Shown here: positions 24,719 to 36,442 of the stretch, one piece after another
How the letters are laid out: every line of letters begins with the position of its first letter
How positions within the stretch are numbered: the first letter of the stretch is position 1
Assembly: GCA_050084985.1 (NCBI GenBank)
Contig: JBITNC010000001.1
Span: 56,296,001-56,360,000 of the forward strand
Reading direction: 5' to 3'
Origin: Nageia nagi
Lineage: Eukaryota > Pinophyta
DNA length: 64,000 nucleotides
The notes under the pieces: model-generated
Databases searched by the model: none
Seen by the model: only the letters and a program-made list of their open reading frames with translations
What the model was told of the DNA's origin: nothing
Made by a program: the position numbers and the translations under genes

Positions 24719-25180
24719 GAGTTCAGTTCTTATGCAACTGGAGTACACCTCTTGGTGCGAAGGCTCAGTTGTGTGGAACTTAGCTCTCCTCCTTCAGCTT
24801 ATCATTATTTTGCAGAGTTCAGTTCTTATGCAACTGGAGTACACCTCTTGGTGCGAAGGCTCAGTTGTGTGGAACTTAGCTCTCCTCCTTCAGCTTATCA
24901 TTATTTTGTAGAGTTCGGTTCTTATGCAACTGGAGTACACCTCTTGGTGCGAAGGCTCAGTTGTGTGGAACTTAGCTCTCCCTCATCAGTTTATCATTAT
25001 TTTGCAGAGTTCGGTTCTTATGCAACTGGAGTACACCTCTTGGTGCGAAGGCTCAGTTGTGTGGAACTTAGCTCTCACATATCAGCTTATCATTGTTTTG
25101 CGAAGTTCGATTCTTATGCAACTGGAGTACAGCTCTCGGTGCGAAGGCTCAGTTGTGTGGAACTTAGCTCTCCCCTGTGT
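24719..25180 (+). repeat. 96-bp tandem repeat, about five copies
   Basis: Units start at 24719, 24815, 24911, 25007 and 25103 (GAGTTCxGTTCTTATGCAACTGG) and are highly similar. Because 96 is a multiple of three, a frame (24629-25531) runs through them as a 32-residue repeat. No start context, domain or conservation argues that this is translated. A TGTGTTGTCATG-rich stretch follows to about 25390. Confidence 0.88.
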
Positions 25181-25667
25181 GTGGTTATGGTTATCATGTG
25201 TTGTCATGTCTTATCTTGTGAGTTGATCATGTGTGTTATCATGTTGTGTCTTGTGAGTTGGTCATGTGTGTTGTCATGTGTTGTCATGTTTTGTCTTGTG
25301 ATGTGGTCTTGTCAAGTTGTCATCCGGTCGACACGTGTGGTCAGGTCGTCTGTCCTGTCATTGTCATGTGTGTTGTCAAGTTTGTTGTCTTGGGTCATCA
25401 GCATCGCAGCAAGATTATCAGATTATCAGATATATCAGGCTATCACCTCCTACAGCAAAATGCAAGGGGCAAGCATGCCCAAGGTAATATCAAAAGGGAG
25501 TTTTCTCAACCTATATCAAGCTTTATCATGATGTTGTTTAAGTTTAGAATGGTTAATGTTTATCATTGCTTATCAAAATTGTTTGCTATGATATTGTGTT
25601 TTACTTTGAATGCAAAATCTCAAGTCACCTCATGTTTCTTTCGATTTCACATCCAAAGTGGGGCATC

Positions 25668-26542
25668 TGTTAACACATAAAAATGAATTTATGCTTTTAA
25701 ATCAATAAATCAATGAAATATGCTTGGCTTAAATGTATGCTTTGAATGTATTAAAGTGATAATATCAATGTTTGGCTTGAATATGAATATTGCATGGTTT
25801 ATCTTGAATATTGCATGGGTTATCTTGAATATTGCATGGTTTATCTTGAGTATTGCATGGTTTATCTTGTTTATTGGTGTGTTTATCTTAAATATTATGA
25901 ATTAACCTTATTTATGTAGATGCACGCCGACCTATGGGTGATATTATCTATTATCTATATAAATAAGGGATCTAATAGTAAGTCCACAATAACAAGGATA
26001 CACATGATCCCGCGTATGGTCTTGTAAGTGGCTACCCCTTAAGGTATCTCTTGGTACCGCCTACAAGGCTGTGGTTTGTGTGCTTCCTTACGTGAGCTCT
26101 CTTGACATCTGCGATCAAGTCTGATATTATACTGCTATCTGAGATATCTATACTGAAGATCTGGACCTAACTGAGAGGTCAAAGCTATCAAAATAAGGCC
26201 ACCGGTGCTCCTTTGTGAACGAAAGAACACCGTCGACGCTGTTATACCATTGAAACGGACCACCCGCGGTCCTCTTTTGGCATCCTTGCAGGTCACGATG
26301 CTGTTGGAAAGGTATCTCATCATCAGTACATCACCAATATCTGCATCTTTCGTTGTCAGGTACATTCCGTGAGGTAAATACACAAATCACAGTCTTGGTT
26401 GATACAAGTACATTTTTGAATTGGTTATGTTGTTTATTGTTATCTAGAATAAATTGCTATTCGTAGCTTAAATATAGATAACATTGAGTTTGTAGATATT
26501 TGCTTGTTTATTTATTTGCACGCTCAATTTTATTTGTAAACA
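25668..26542 (+). repeat. 3' LTR of the PMD-carrying element
   Basis: It is nearly identical to 18982-19855 and ends GTAAACA just before the duplicated ACAAC. It keeps the five 21-bp repeats and contains the best-preserved palindromic motif, GGACCACCCGCGGTCC at 26257-26272, followed by CTCTTTT. The preceding AAAGTGGGGCATC (25655-25667) is the probable polypurine tract. Confidence 0.92.
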
Positions 26543-26547
26543 ACAAC

Positions 26548-27808
26548 GTAAAGAATTAATAAGTTATCATTTACTTTGACCTCAATGTAATAAATTTTTC
26601 TTTATTCTCTATGCCACTTAAAAAAAAAAATTCATTAATGCTTTTAGTTTACTTGTTAAGGGAGACAAAAAATATTTATGAGAGTAACTTCAAAAAAAAA
26701 CATTAAAACATATGGTCACCCACTAAAAATTTATTGTAGTTAGGTAGAAAGGAAGTAAAAAAAAATTATAAAAGTGAGAGGGGGGGCAACATAGAGAGCT
26801 ATGAGAGGAGAGGGAGGAGTAGGAGGTTGTGAGCAAGGGGGGTTGATGGTGGTAGGAGGTTGAAGCAGCAATGATAGCAATGGTCAAGGCAACATGGGAG
26901 TGGGAGGTGGTGGGTGGAGCAAGGGGTTAGCAGGTTGCAATGAGAGCAACAAGTGGAGTGCAGATAGAGGGTTGTAGTGGAGGAGTGATAGAAGGTAGAG
27001 GACCACTAAGGTAGCAGGTCACATTTGACAGGGATGATGTGAGGTAGTAACAGGCTATGTTCGATGAGGGTGATGTAAGGTGATGGAGGTCGCATTCAAG
27101 GGCACTATGAGATGGCTGGAGGTCAAAGGCTATAAGGGAAGCGGTAGGAGGCCGCTAGGTTACAGGGGCTACCAGGGCGGCAGGAGGCCGTGAGGCGCTA
27201 GGGGCACCACCTAGTTTTTATTTTTATTTTATTTTTTTATTTTTTTTTAACAAAACACTATTGTAAAAAAAATATTTTTAGAGTAGCATCAAAAAATACA
27301 TATGTATAAGGATCATCAAAAAATATTTTTATATATTGTAAAAAATGCTAACAAGAATATATTTTTTTAATCTTAACATTTCAAAAAATGTGTTCAAAAA
27401 ATAAGTGTGTTTCTTTAATATTTTTAGAGAATATGAAAAAAAATATGCTCGTTAATAAAAAAAATTAGTGTGCAAAATAAAATTGCACCATATTCTTTTA
27501 AATATATTTTGTAATATTAAAAAAATGTATAATAACCCTTATCTTAAAAAATTGCAAGTAACATAGGGGTTAGTATAAACAAAATTTTTGCAATTTATTA
27601 GCCATATTAAGCTCAAAATAACTAACACATAGTAAATAATATGTTAGTAAAATGATGAAATACCAAGAGGGAAGGATTTTATACCTTCTCTTAGCTTTAC
27701 CTCAACAATGAAGGAAGGAGGTGTAGAATGAATGAATATCACCAAGTTGTAGAAGTAGAGCTACCACACCAAGAAGAGGAGCTTCCACACTTTGCTTTGA
27801 TACCAATT
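26548..27808 (-). other. Copia-B 5' leader, left copy, part next to the LTR
   Basis: This leader continues the one broken at 18981 and matches about 34680-35948. It includes a block rich in G and A on the plus strand (about 26780-27200), hence pyrimidine-rich in the sense direction. The initiator-Met primer site TTGGTATCAAAGC lies at about 27793-27806 directly after the LTR in the sense direction. Confidence 0.7.
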
Positions 27809-28303
27809 TGAAGGAACTAACACTAACAAGATAATTTATAATCAACCAAGATCACATGAAATCTCATATAATAACATCTAACAAATTCACAAAGCAATCT
27901 CACAACACAATATGTAAGTGGTTCCTCCAACTAGGAGTACATCCACTAACTAGATCTTTTCTTCAATCACAAATACAACTCTCTTACAATCCTCCTAATT
28001 TCAACTCCTACATTTTTATCTATAGCATAAATTTACTCCACAATTGGTATGTAATCACAAAGAGGAAGCCTTCTATTTATAGGCCAAAATCTCTCTTTGG
28101 ATCACCCTTTTATCCAATGTGCAAAAGCATGACATGCACATCCTTTTACCCAAGGGGCATGCTCATGAAATGGAATGTAGGATAAGTTACATTATCATAT
28201 TCACTTAAATACTTAAGGTATAAAATGATACCCTTAAGTATTAGTGAACTTACATAGAAGATTTAATACAAACCTTTGCAATAATGCATTATACATTCCA
28301 ACA
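27809..28303 (-). repeat. Copia-B LTR shared by two interiors (495 bp)
   Basis: In sense it reads TGTTGGAATGTATAATGC to GTTCCTTCA. A TATA element (CCTATAAATAGA) lies in the middle. It has a polypurine tract on one side and a primer-binding site on the other, so it serves at once as 3' LTR of the right copy and 5' LTR of the left copy. Confidence 0.85.
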
Positions 28304-28749
28304 CTCCCTTTTAATGCAATATTGGGATAGAGCAAGTAAGAGAGAAGAAGAAGAGAAAGTAAGAGAGTTCTCCTCCAAATATACACAATGGAGATGAGAA
28401 CTTTTTACATATTTGTGAAGTAAGAAAGATTTAGTTTGAGACTCACTACTTTATCAAATACAATCATTAACCATAACTAGTTTCAATGTACATGAAGTAG
28501 TCATCTAATTGAAATTCATAAAGAGTCTTCAAGAGTTTACATACCTGAGGTAAGTAACCTGCAATCTCAAAGGAACTTGCAAGTAATAAGCAACTCAAAT
28601 AACAAGATTAGTTAGATGCATCATATTCATATCAACAAGGAAAGATGAATCACATAAATGCCAACATGAACTGATCAATGGTGCACTATAAGTCATCAAG
28701 AAGATGCCATGCCAAAAACTTATAATAACCTTCTATATATAAAATATGT

Positions 28750-29010
28750 GTTCATTATCATTACAAAATAGAGCATGCACATATGATTTCTTCACATATG
28801 GATAACTAAATAGTGCTAAAAGACACATACGAGTTCCTCATACATGGATAACTAAACAATGCTAGATTAACAAAAAATAGAGCATGCACATATGAGTTCC
28901 TCACATATGGATAACTGAATAGTGCCAAAAGACACATAAAAGTTCCTCACATATGGATAACTGAATAGTGCTAGATTGGCCAATTTGTATAATAAGTTCC
29001 TCATACAGAG
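28750..29010 (-). repeat. tandem repeats in the Copia-B 3' untranslated region
   Basis: Words such as GAGTTCCTCACATATGGATAAC recur about every 54 bases (two alternating forms, one with AGAGCATGCACATATG, one with AAAGACACAT). They resemble in position, though not in sequence, the arrays in the related piece at 12280-13130. Confidence 0.7.
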
Positions 29011-29144
29011 CAAATTTACCATGAATGTGTACAACAAAATCAACACTATACAACATAAAATCCTCTTAAAGATGAAGTTGTCATCATAAACATAAATTCA
29101 ACATAAGAATTCAAATTTCACTCCCCCTTGAGGATAATGTCACC

Positions 29145-32100
29145 AACCTAATAGCATCCCTAAGCTTACAAAATTGAGATTTTGGAAGGGGCTTAGTGAA
29201 CAAATCAACAAAGTTCAAGGTGGATGGAAAATACTCTAGGTGTATGATGCCATCAAGAACCTTTTTCTTGATAAAATGGGCATAGATTTACACATGTTTT
29301 ATTCTCTGATAGAACATAGGATTCTTAGCTAAAGAAATAATCGACTGATTATCTAAAGAGATCAAATATGAGCTACCTTGCTCGTACGTAATTTCTTTTA
29401 GAAGATGCCTTAGCCAAATGGCTTTCTGGATTGCAATAGACATGGCATGATATTTAGCTTCTGAGGTGGAAAGAGAAATAATAGGCTACTTCTTAGAATC
29501 CCAAGAGATAGCACCTAAACGAATGCTAAACACATATGCAAAGGTTGACTTCTTATCATTTCTATCTCTTCCATAGTCAAAATTTGAGAATCTAGAGAGA
29601 ATAAATGAGAGCAACTTGGAATATTTGAGAGTAAGATCCTTAGTCCCTATAACATACCTTAATATTTTCTTAATAGCATTGAAGTTCTCAACATAAAGTT
29701 TCTATATGAATCATGCCATCAGATTCACTGCAAAGGTAATATCTAGACTAGATATAGTTAAATACAAAAGACTACCAATTAATTACCTGTAAGCTATAAC
29801 ATTAGCTAACTGAGAGTTGGAGCTTAGAGAAATAGTGATTCTAAGAGATATTAGGATTGCAACATATCTACACTCCATTCCAAACTTTTGCAAGATGTTT
29901 GATATATACTTAGATTGATTGAGGTAAGTACAATCTTTGTATTGATACACTTGCATTCCAAGATAGTAGTGCAAGAGACTAAGATCAATCATTTCAAATA
30001 TTGCTTTAAGTTTGGATATGCACTCTTGAATGATTTTATCATTGTTCCCAATAATCAAAAGATCATCCACATAAAGGAGAATTAAGACCACATCTTTTCT
30101 TTTATTAAGCACATATAGATTGAAGTCAAAAAAACACTTAGAGAATCCAATGTCTATAAAGTACCCTAAAATCTTTCTGTACCAGGATCTAGGTGCTTGC
30201 TTAAGTCCATACAATGACTTATTTAGCTTGCACATAAAGGACTCTTTGCCTTTCACAATAAACCCTTCTGGTTGATTCATAAATGTTTTCACATCTAAGT
30301 CATCATTGAAAAATGCACTCTTAATGTCAAGTTGAAAAACTTTCTATCTTTAAGCAGTAGAAAGAGCAAGAATAACTCTCATAGTAGGCATCTTTGCTAT
30401 AGGAGCAAAAGTTTCCTCATAATTTTACATCATATTTCTAAGTAAAACCTTTAGCTACTAACCTTACTTTGTATTTATCAATATCTTCAACTGAATTGAA
30501 CTTGACCCTATAGGTCCACTTATTACTAATCATATTCTTTTCATTGGAATAAAGAACCAAGTCTCAAGTTTTATTTTTTATAAGCGCTTCATACTCCACT
30601 TTCATGGCTTCCATTTACCACTCATGTTTAGAAGCTTCTTTGAAGGTTGAGGGCTCATGCTTGTTGTCAATCTTGGTGATTAAATATTTATTCAAGGTTA
30701 TGATCCTTGTTACCCTTTATGTTGTAGAATTTTGTTCTTGAGGTGATTTATTTACATCAATATTCAACCAGCTAGGAGTAACTGAAGAGTCCTCTAGATC
30801 ATCAACATCCTCATTAGAAGCAAATTCCTTAAGAAATTCATTAAACTTTACATCTTTTAAAATGAACACTACTTTATAGGTTGAAAAGTAGAGCTTGTAG
30901 CCTTTATATTGACTATCATAACTCATAAAGATACATTTTTGAGCTCTTTTGTCCAACTTCTTTCTTTTCTCAAAAATAATATAGGATAATGCTTCATAAC
31001 TAAACACATTAAGGTGAAAAATGTTAGGTTTTCTTCTGGACCATGCCTCAAAAGGAGTTTTACTCTGAATGGCTTTTGTGGGACACTTATTCAAGGTATA
31101 AATAGCAATGCTCATAGCTTCACCCCATAAGAATTTAGGAAGATTACCTAACATGCATCTAACCATCTCCATAATTATTCTATTTGTCTTTTTTGGTAAC
31201 ATCATTGTAAACTACCTCTTGATTCCATACTTAGCACAATAGTCATTAAACTCATTACTATTATATTCTTTTCCATTATTTGATCTCAACATTTTGATTT
31301 TAAAGTTAGTTTGATTCTCAACAAAGGTTTTAAAAATCTTAAAACTCTCAAGGGTTTGATCCTTATCCTAAAGTAGATACCTGAAGGTCATCTTACTAAA
31401 GTTATCAATGAAGGTCAAGACATAAGATGCTCTTTTAAGTGATTTAGTCTAAAATGGACCCATCAAATCTGAATGCACAAGTTGAAGAGGTTAAGATGCT
31501 CTTGTTGTCTTATCGTTTTCAAATTTTTATTTATGCATCTTGCCAAGAATGCACTTCTCACATAGACCAACGGAAGGAGAAATTCAAGGTAAACCTTCTA
31601 GAAGTTCTTGCTCTTTCATGAATTGAATACTCTTATGGTTAAAGTGCCCTAAATGATGGTGCCAAAGATTGCCTTTAGAATGCACACTAGAAGTAAGACA
31701 CATCTTTGATGGAACTTGATCCATAATATAGAGGTTATCTTTTACTAATCCTTTAACCAAAGTGGTAAGTCCTTTCTTAATGCACTAGGATTGAGAGTTA
31801 AACTCAAAAGAGTACCCTTTTTTAGAAACTTGGATCATAAAGAGAATGTCCTTAACTTAAGAATATAGAGAATATTTTTAAAAACTTTTCTATGAATTAG
31901 CACACTTCCAATTCTTTGGAATTCAAAGGTAGAGTTATCACCTATCACATCCTTTTTATACTTGTGAAAGTTTTTAAACTTATTTTTTCAAAGCATAGGT
32001 GATTAGTGCAAACAAAATTAACAATCCATTTAAATGAAAAAAAGCAACCCATGGAGTAAAACATTGCAACAAAACTACCATGAATATTCTTTTTTTTTTT

Positions 32101-33041
32101 GTAGTTCTTTATATTTCTATTGCCTTTATTCTTTTTCTCCCTTTTTCTTTTTGTAGTAATCACTTTTTTTGTGATCTTAAATGCTACAATAGTTACAATT
32201 GCCATCAAACTTTTTCTTAAGATAAGGAGTGTTTATTTTACCTTTTCCATCTCTTTGCTTAAAATTATTATTGTTACCAATGTTTCTGCTGCTGTGGTTA
32301 TTGTTTTTGTTATTCTTACTGCTGTTGTAGCCATTGCCTCTCTTCTTAAACCTTTTGGAGGAAGAAGGATAAGATTTTTTTTATGATTGAACTTCTTCTT
32401 GAAAGGAGTTTTGATTACTTCAAGAGGAACATTATTATCCTTAGAAGAAGAAATTAACACCTTATTGTTAAGAGTTTCTTCATGATTCAATAGGTGTCTT
32501 GAAAGGTTTTCAAGGGAGAAGACTTCTTCTTCTTCATCAAACCTTATTTTCATAGCCATTACAAAGTTTTCAAACTTTAAAAAGAGGCTTTCAAGAATGA
32601 TGAAGACCATGAACTCATCATTGATCTAATTTCACTCACAAGCAACAAGTTGAGTCCTTAAGTTAATAATTTTATTCAAGTAGATAGCCACATTATCATC
32701 TTCCCCTTGACGAGATTGAAGCAACTTTTAGAGTATGGTAAACCTTCTTGAAAATTTTGAACCAAGATAGATTTGCTTAAGCTTATTCTTTGCTTCCTTT
32801 ACTGATGTTGAAGAGGAAATCATTAGGAGCACATCATTTGAAATTGTATAGTAAATCATGGAGGTTGTCAACTCATTCTTTATGTTGTAAACCTCTAGTG
32901 CCTTCTCATCTATAGGAGGTACAAGGTTCTCATTCACTATTTGCCAAAGCTTCCTTATCTGTAATTTAGCTCTCATTTAAGGTTTCCAAATCCCATATTT
33001 GGAACCATCAAGAATGTGTTTGGGTAAAAAAGATTCTTCCA
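29145..33041 (-). pseudogene. Copia-B gag-pol, many stops and shifts
   Basis: The start MEESFLPKHILDGS is at 33041. Gag pieces follow (32976-32728, 32610-32233), then a zinc-knuckle remnant CNYCSIxDHKKSDY near 32190 and a protease-like region in which DSG is lost (WIVNFVCTNHLC, about 32010). An integrase core remnant lies at about 31560-31210, with its C-terminal part at 31205-30717 (KNKCPTKAI-type and FEAWSRRKPN). RT follows at about 30640-29783 with [14 protein letters not shown] and an intact catalytic YVDD (29.9-30.1 kb). RNase H lies at about 29640-29145 (STSEAKY, LDNQSIISLAKN, DLFTKPLP). Several stops fit C-to-T or G-to-A change (for example CAG to TAG after VAKGFT). The domain order protease-integrase-RT-RNase H identifies Ty1/copia. 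Confidence 0.85.
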
Positions 33042-35948
33042 TTTGCTACATAAGAATGTGAAATAATAAGTATATGATTTCAATAAATAACATTAAATGT
33101 TATGTTTTAACCAAGTAAATAATACATGTTACATTTAACACTAAAAACATGCTTGATTTGATTCACAAGTGCAAACATTTTACAATTCAAATAATAAACT
33201 ATGTACCCAAATACATTTCTCATCTTAAGAACTATAGATGTAGAGTGACATTATTGAAGCTTATTTTCTTATCTAAAATTAGGCATTCAGGTAGATGCCC
33301 ATACAAGAGGAGCCTAAGTACTACCAATTCTTAACCAATTCCTCTTAGATAGCAATATACTCTCACAAAGAGAAGTACTAGCTATTTTCTAAGATTTTGA
33401 TATTTATTGGATTGACCAAATTGTTAATCTTGATTAGGTTTCATGTTATCCTCTTAGGTTATCAGGATAATATTTGAATGGATGTGCAAATATGTGGTAT
33501 CACTACACACATATCTATCCACCTATTGGAGTTAAATCCAAACCAATAGAGCACTTAGAGGCAATTAAGAAGTATGAACTTTTCACCATTTGGATCATCA
33601 AACTTAAAGGCTCTAGTCTACCTATCCTCACCTCATGGCTCCCTAAACAAGTTATATTGTAGAATGTACATACACATGTGTTCATTTTAGAGCATTGCTA
33701 ATATCAATATTTACATTTTGGTTTGCATAAGTAAATAAATCAAAGTGCAAAACATGAAGTAAAGTGCATAAATGAAATATCATCCATTCATAACTTAAAA
33801 CCTAAGTGTCCAATGGGTTTTGTTTACTAACCCTTAAAGGAAATATTTACAAAAGTCCATATTTTGCTCAAGTTCATTTTGCAAAAAAAAAAAAAGAGAA
33901 ATACTTAAGCATAAGCATGTATTAATTCCAAAAATTTGCATAAGTTATCTTTGCATGAAGGATAAATACTCAACATGTATCTTTTAACTTAAGGAATTAA
34001 GTCCTAAGCATGTAACATTAACTTAAAATTTAAGTCCTAAGCATGCATTTATTAACTTAAAATTTTAAGTAATAAGCATAAGTACTAATCTCAAGCATGT
34101 ATAATTTAAAGTTAAGTATTAAGCATGTACCATTAACTTAAAAAATTTAAGTCCTTGAGCATGCATTAAAAAAATTAAGCTTTAAGTAAAAAGAAATGCA
34201 TTATTCACATAGCTTTTTAAAAAATTTAAGTAAGCATGCATCATTCCAATAAATTAAGTAAGAAGAATGCACTAAAAATTTAAGTAAAATATTTATACCA
34301 ATTTCCCCCTCTTTTACTTAAAAAATTATCCCCTAGAGATAGCATACTAGCTTTACTTTAGATAAAAAAATATTTGCATGCTAAAAAATTATCTTCTAAT
34401 TATTTGCAATTTTCAATGATGAGGAGGCATTTAAATTGGCTATAAATTCCTCCATTGTTACTAAGAATAGTGCTATGATTACCATTTTTACCTAATTAAA
34501 TGAAGGTAAAAGGAATTATTATTAAAAAAATGGTTAATGAATATTGACCAAAATTTTTTACTTAGAAATATACCTTCTTATTTTTAGTTAAGAACAATAT
34601 CTAAGTAAAAAAATCTTTCCTTAAAAAGAAATTCTTTAGTACTCTTCTTAGGATCTTCTCCAAGTGGAAAACATAAAGAATTAATAAGTTATCATTTACT
34701 TTTACCTCAATGTAATGAATTTTACTTTATTCTCTATGCCACTTCAAAAAAAAATTCATTAATGCTTTAAGTTTACTTGTCAAGGGAGACAAAAAATATT
34801 TATGAGAGCAACTTCAAAAAAATATTAAAGCGTATGGTCACCCACCAAAAATTTAATGTAGGTATGTAGAAAGGAAGTAAAAAAAAATTATATAAGTGAG
34901 AGAGGGGGTGGCATAGAGAGCTATGAGAGGAGAGGGAGTAGCAGGAGGCTGCAAGCAAAGGGGTCGGTAATGGTAAGATGTTGGAGCGATGATAGTAGTG
35001 ACAATCAATGTGGATTGGAGCGAGAGGCGGTAGGTAGAGCATGGGGTTAGCAGGTCATAGCAAGAGTAGTAGGTGAAGCACGAATGAAGGGTCACTATGG
35101 AAGAGCGATGGAAGGTAGTGGGCCACTAGGGTAGTAGGTCACATTCGATGGGGGTGATGTAAGGTAGTAGGAGGCCTCATTCAATGAGGGTAGTGCAAGG
35201 TGGTGGGAGATCATGTTTGAGGGCACCATGAGATGGTTGGAGGCTGTAGGCTATGAGGGTAGCAATAGGAGGTTGCTAGGTTGCAAGGGCCACCAGGGCG
35301 GTAGGAGGCCACGAGGTGATAGGGGCACCTATAGGTTTTTATTTTTATTTTGTTTTTTTTTTACTTTTTTTTTTAACAAAACACTATTGAAAAAAAAAAA
35401 ATTTAGAGTAGCATTAGAAAATACATATCAAAAATACATATGTATAAGAAGCATAAAAAAATATTTTTATATATTGTAAAAAATGCTAACAAGAATATTT
35501 TTTTTTAATCTTAACATTTCAAAAAATGTGTTCAAAAAACAAGTGTATTTCTTTAATATTTTTGGAGAATATGAAAAAAATATGCTCTTTAATAAAAAAA
35601 AACTAGTGTGCAAAAAACAATTGCACCATAATATTTTAAATATATTTTGTAATATTAAAAAAATATATAATAACCGCTTATCTTAAAAAATTGCAAGTAA
35701 CATAGGGGGTTAGTATAAACAAAGTTTTTGCAATTTGTTAGCCATATTAAGCTCAAAAGAACTAACACATAGTAAATAATATGTTAGTAAAATGATAAAA
35801 TACCAAGAGGGAAGGATTTTATACCTTCTCTTAGCTTTACCTCAACAATGAAGGAAGGAGGTGTAGAATGAATGAAGATCACTAAGTTGTAGAAGTAGAG
35901 CTACCACACCAAGAAGAAGAGCTTCCACACTTTGCTTTGATACCAATT
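33042..35948 (-). other. Copia-B long 5' leader, right copy
   Basis: About 2.9 kb of apparently non-coding leader separates the primer site (about 35932-35946) from gag. Next to gag are conserved AT-rich stretches. About 33900-34260 carries ~35-base degenerate repeats with ACTTAAAATTTTAAGT palindromes. About 34880-35335 is a strongly strand-asymmetric block (G/A on plus, C/T in sense). The short frames in the latter (for example 34853-35095) are low-complexity and unlikely to be genes. Confidence 0.65.
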
Positions 35949-36442
35949 TGAAGGAACTAACACTAACAAGATAATTCTTAATCAATCAAGATCACATGAA
36001 AGCTCACAATAACATCTAACAAACTCACAAAGCAATCTCACAACACAAGATGTAAGTGGTTCCTCCAACTAGAAGTACATCCACTAACTAGATCTTTTTT
36101 TCAATCACAAATACAACTCTCTTACAATCCTTCTAATATCAACTCTTACACTTCTATCCTATAGCATAACTTTACTCCATAATTGGTATGTAATCACAAA
36201 GAGGAAGCATTCTATTTATAGGCCAAAATCTATCTTTGTATCACCCTTTTATCCAATGTACAAAAGCATGACATGCACATCCTTTTACCCAAGGGGCATG
36301 CTCATGACATGGAGTGTAGGACAAGTTACATTATCATATTCACTTAAATATTTAAGGTATCAAATGATACCCTTAAGTATTAGTGAACTTACATAGAAGA
36401 TTTAATACAAACCTTTGTAATAATGCATTATACATTCCAACA
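35949..36442 (-). repeat. Copia-B 5' LTR (494 bp)
   Basis: It has the same TGTTGGAATG..CCTTCA ends and internal landmarks as 27809-28303, with scattered substitutions. Its outer edge abuts the Copia integrase remnant at 36443. Confidence 0.85.

Larger units (their letters stand above)
18982..26542 (+). mobile_element. non-autonomous LTR retrotransposon carrying an antisense PMD gene
   Basis: This 7561-bp element has LTRs of 874 and 875 bp (TGTTAACAC to GTAAACA), a primer-binding site right after the 5' LTR and a weak polypurine tract before the 3' LTR. It is flanked by a perfect 5-bp duplication ACAAC (18977-18981 and 26543-26547). The empty site survives in the sister copy at about 34668-34680, which proves the boundaries. 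The interior holds a Gypsy-type gag in sense, then no pol at all. A three-exon plant mobile domain gene lies in antisense, followed by minisatellite arrays. The LTRs differ at roughly 3% of positions by eye, nearly all transitions, making it the youngest insertion here. It must rely on proteins from another element; a Tat-like Gypsy is the likely helper. Confidence 0.9.
27809..36442 (-). mobile_element. full-length but decayed Copia-B retrotransposon
   Basis: On the minus strand: 5' LTR 36442-35949, primer site TTGGTATCAAAGC (initiator tRNA-Met type), an unusually long leader of about 2.9 kb, gag from 33041, protease remnant near 32000, integrase, RT and RNase H down to about 29145. A roughly 820-bp 3' untranslated stretch, polypurine tract AAAAGGGAG (28304-28312) and 3' LTR 28303-27809 follow. 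The total is about 8.6 kb. Immediately beyond the 3' LTR a second Copia-B interior begins with its own primer site, so there is no target duplication on that side. Confidence 0.82.

Noticed and set aside
24629-25531. 300-codon plus-strand frame read as a repeat protein gene
   Set aside because: It is produced by a 96-base tandem repeat (a multiple of three). It has no clear start context or domain and lies in a non-autonomous element. Kept only as a low-interest finding.
34800-35095. Two overlapping minus-strand frames in the Copia-B leader
   Set aside because: They are low-complexity pyrimidine-rich translations. The left copy of the leader does not clearly keep the same frames open, so no gene is claimed.
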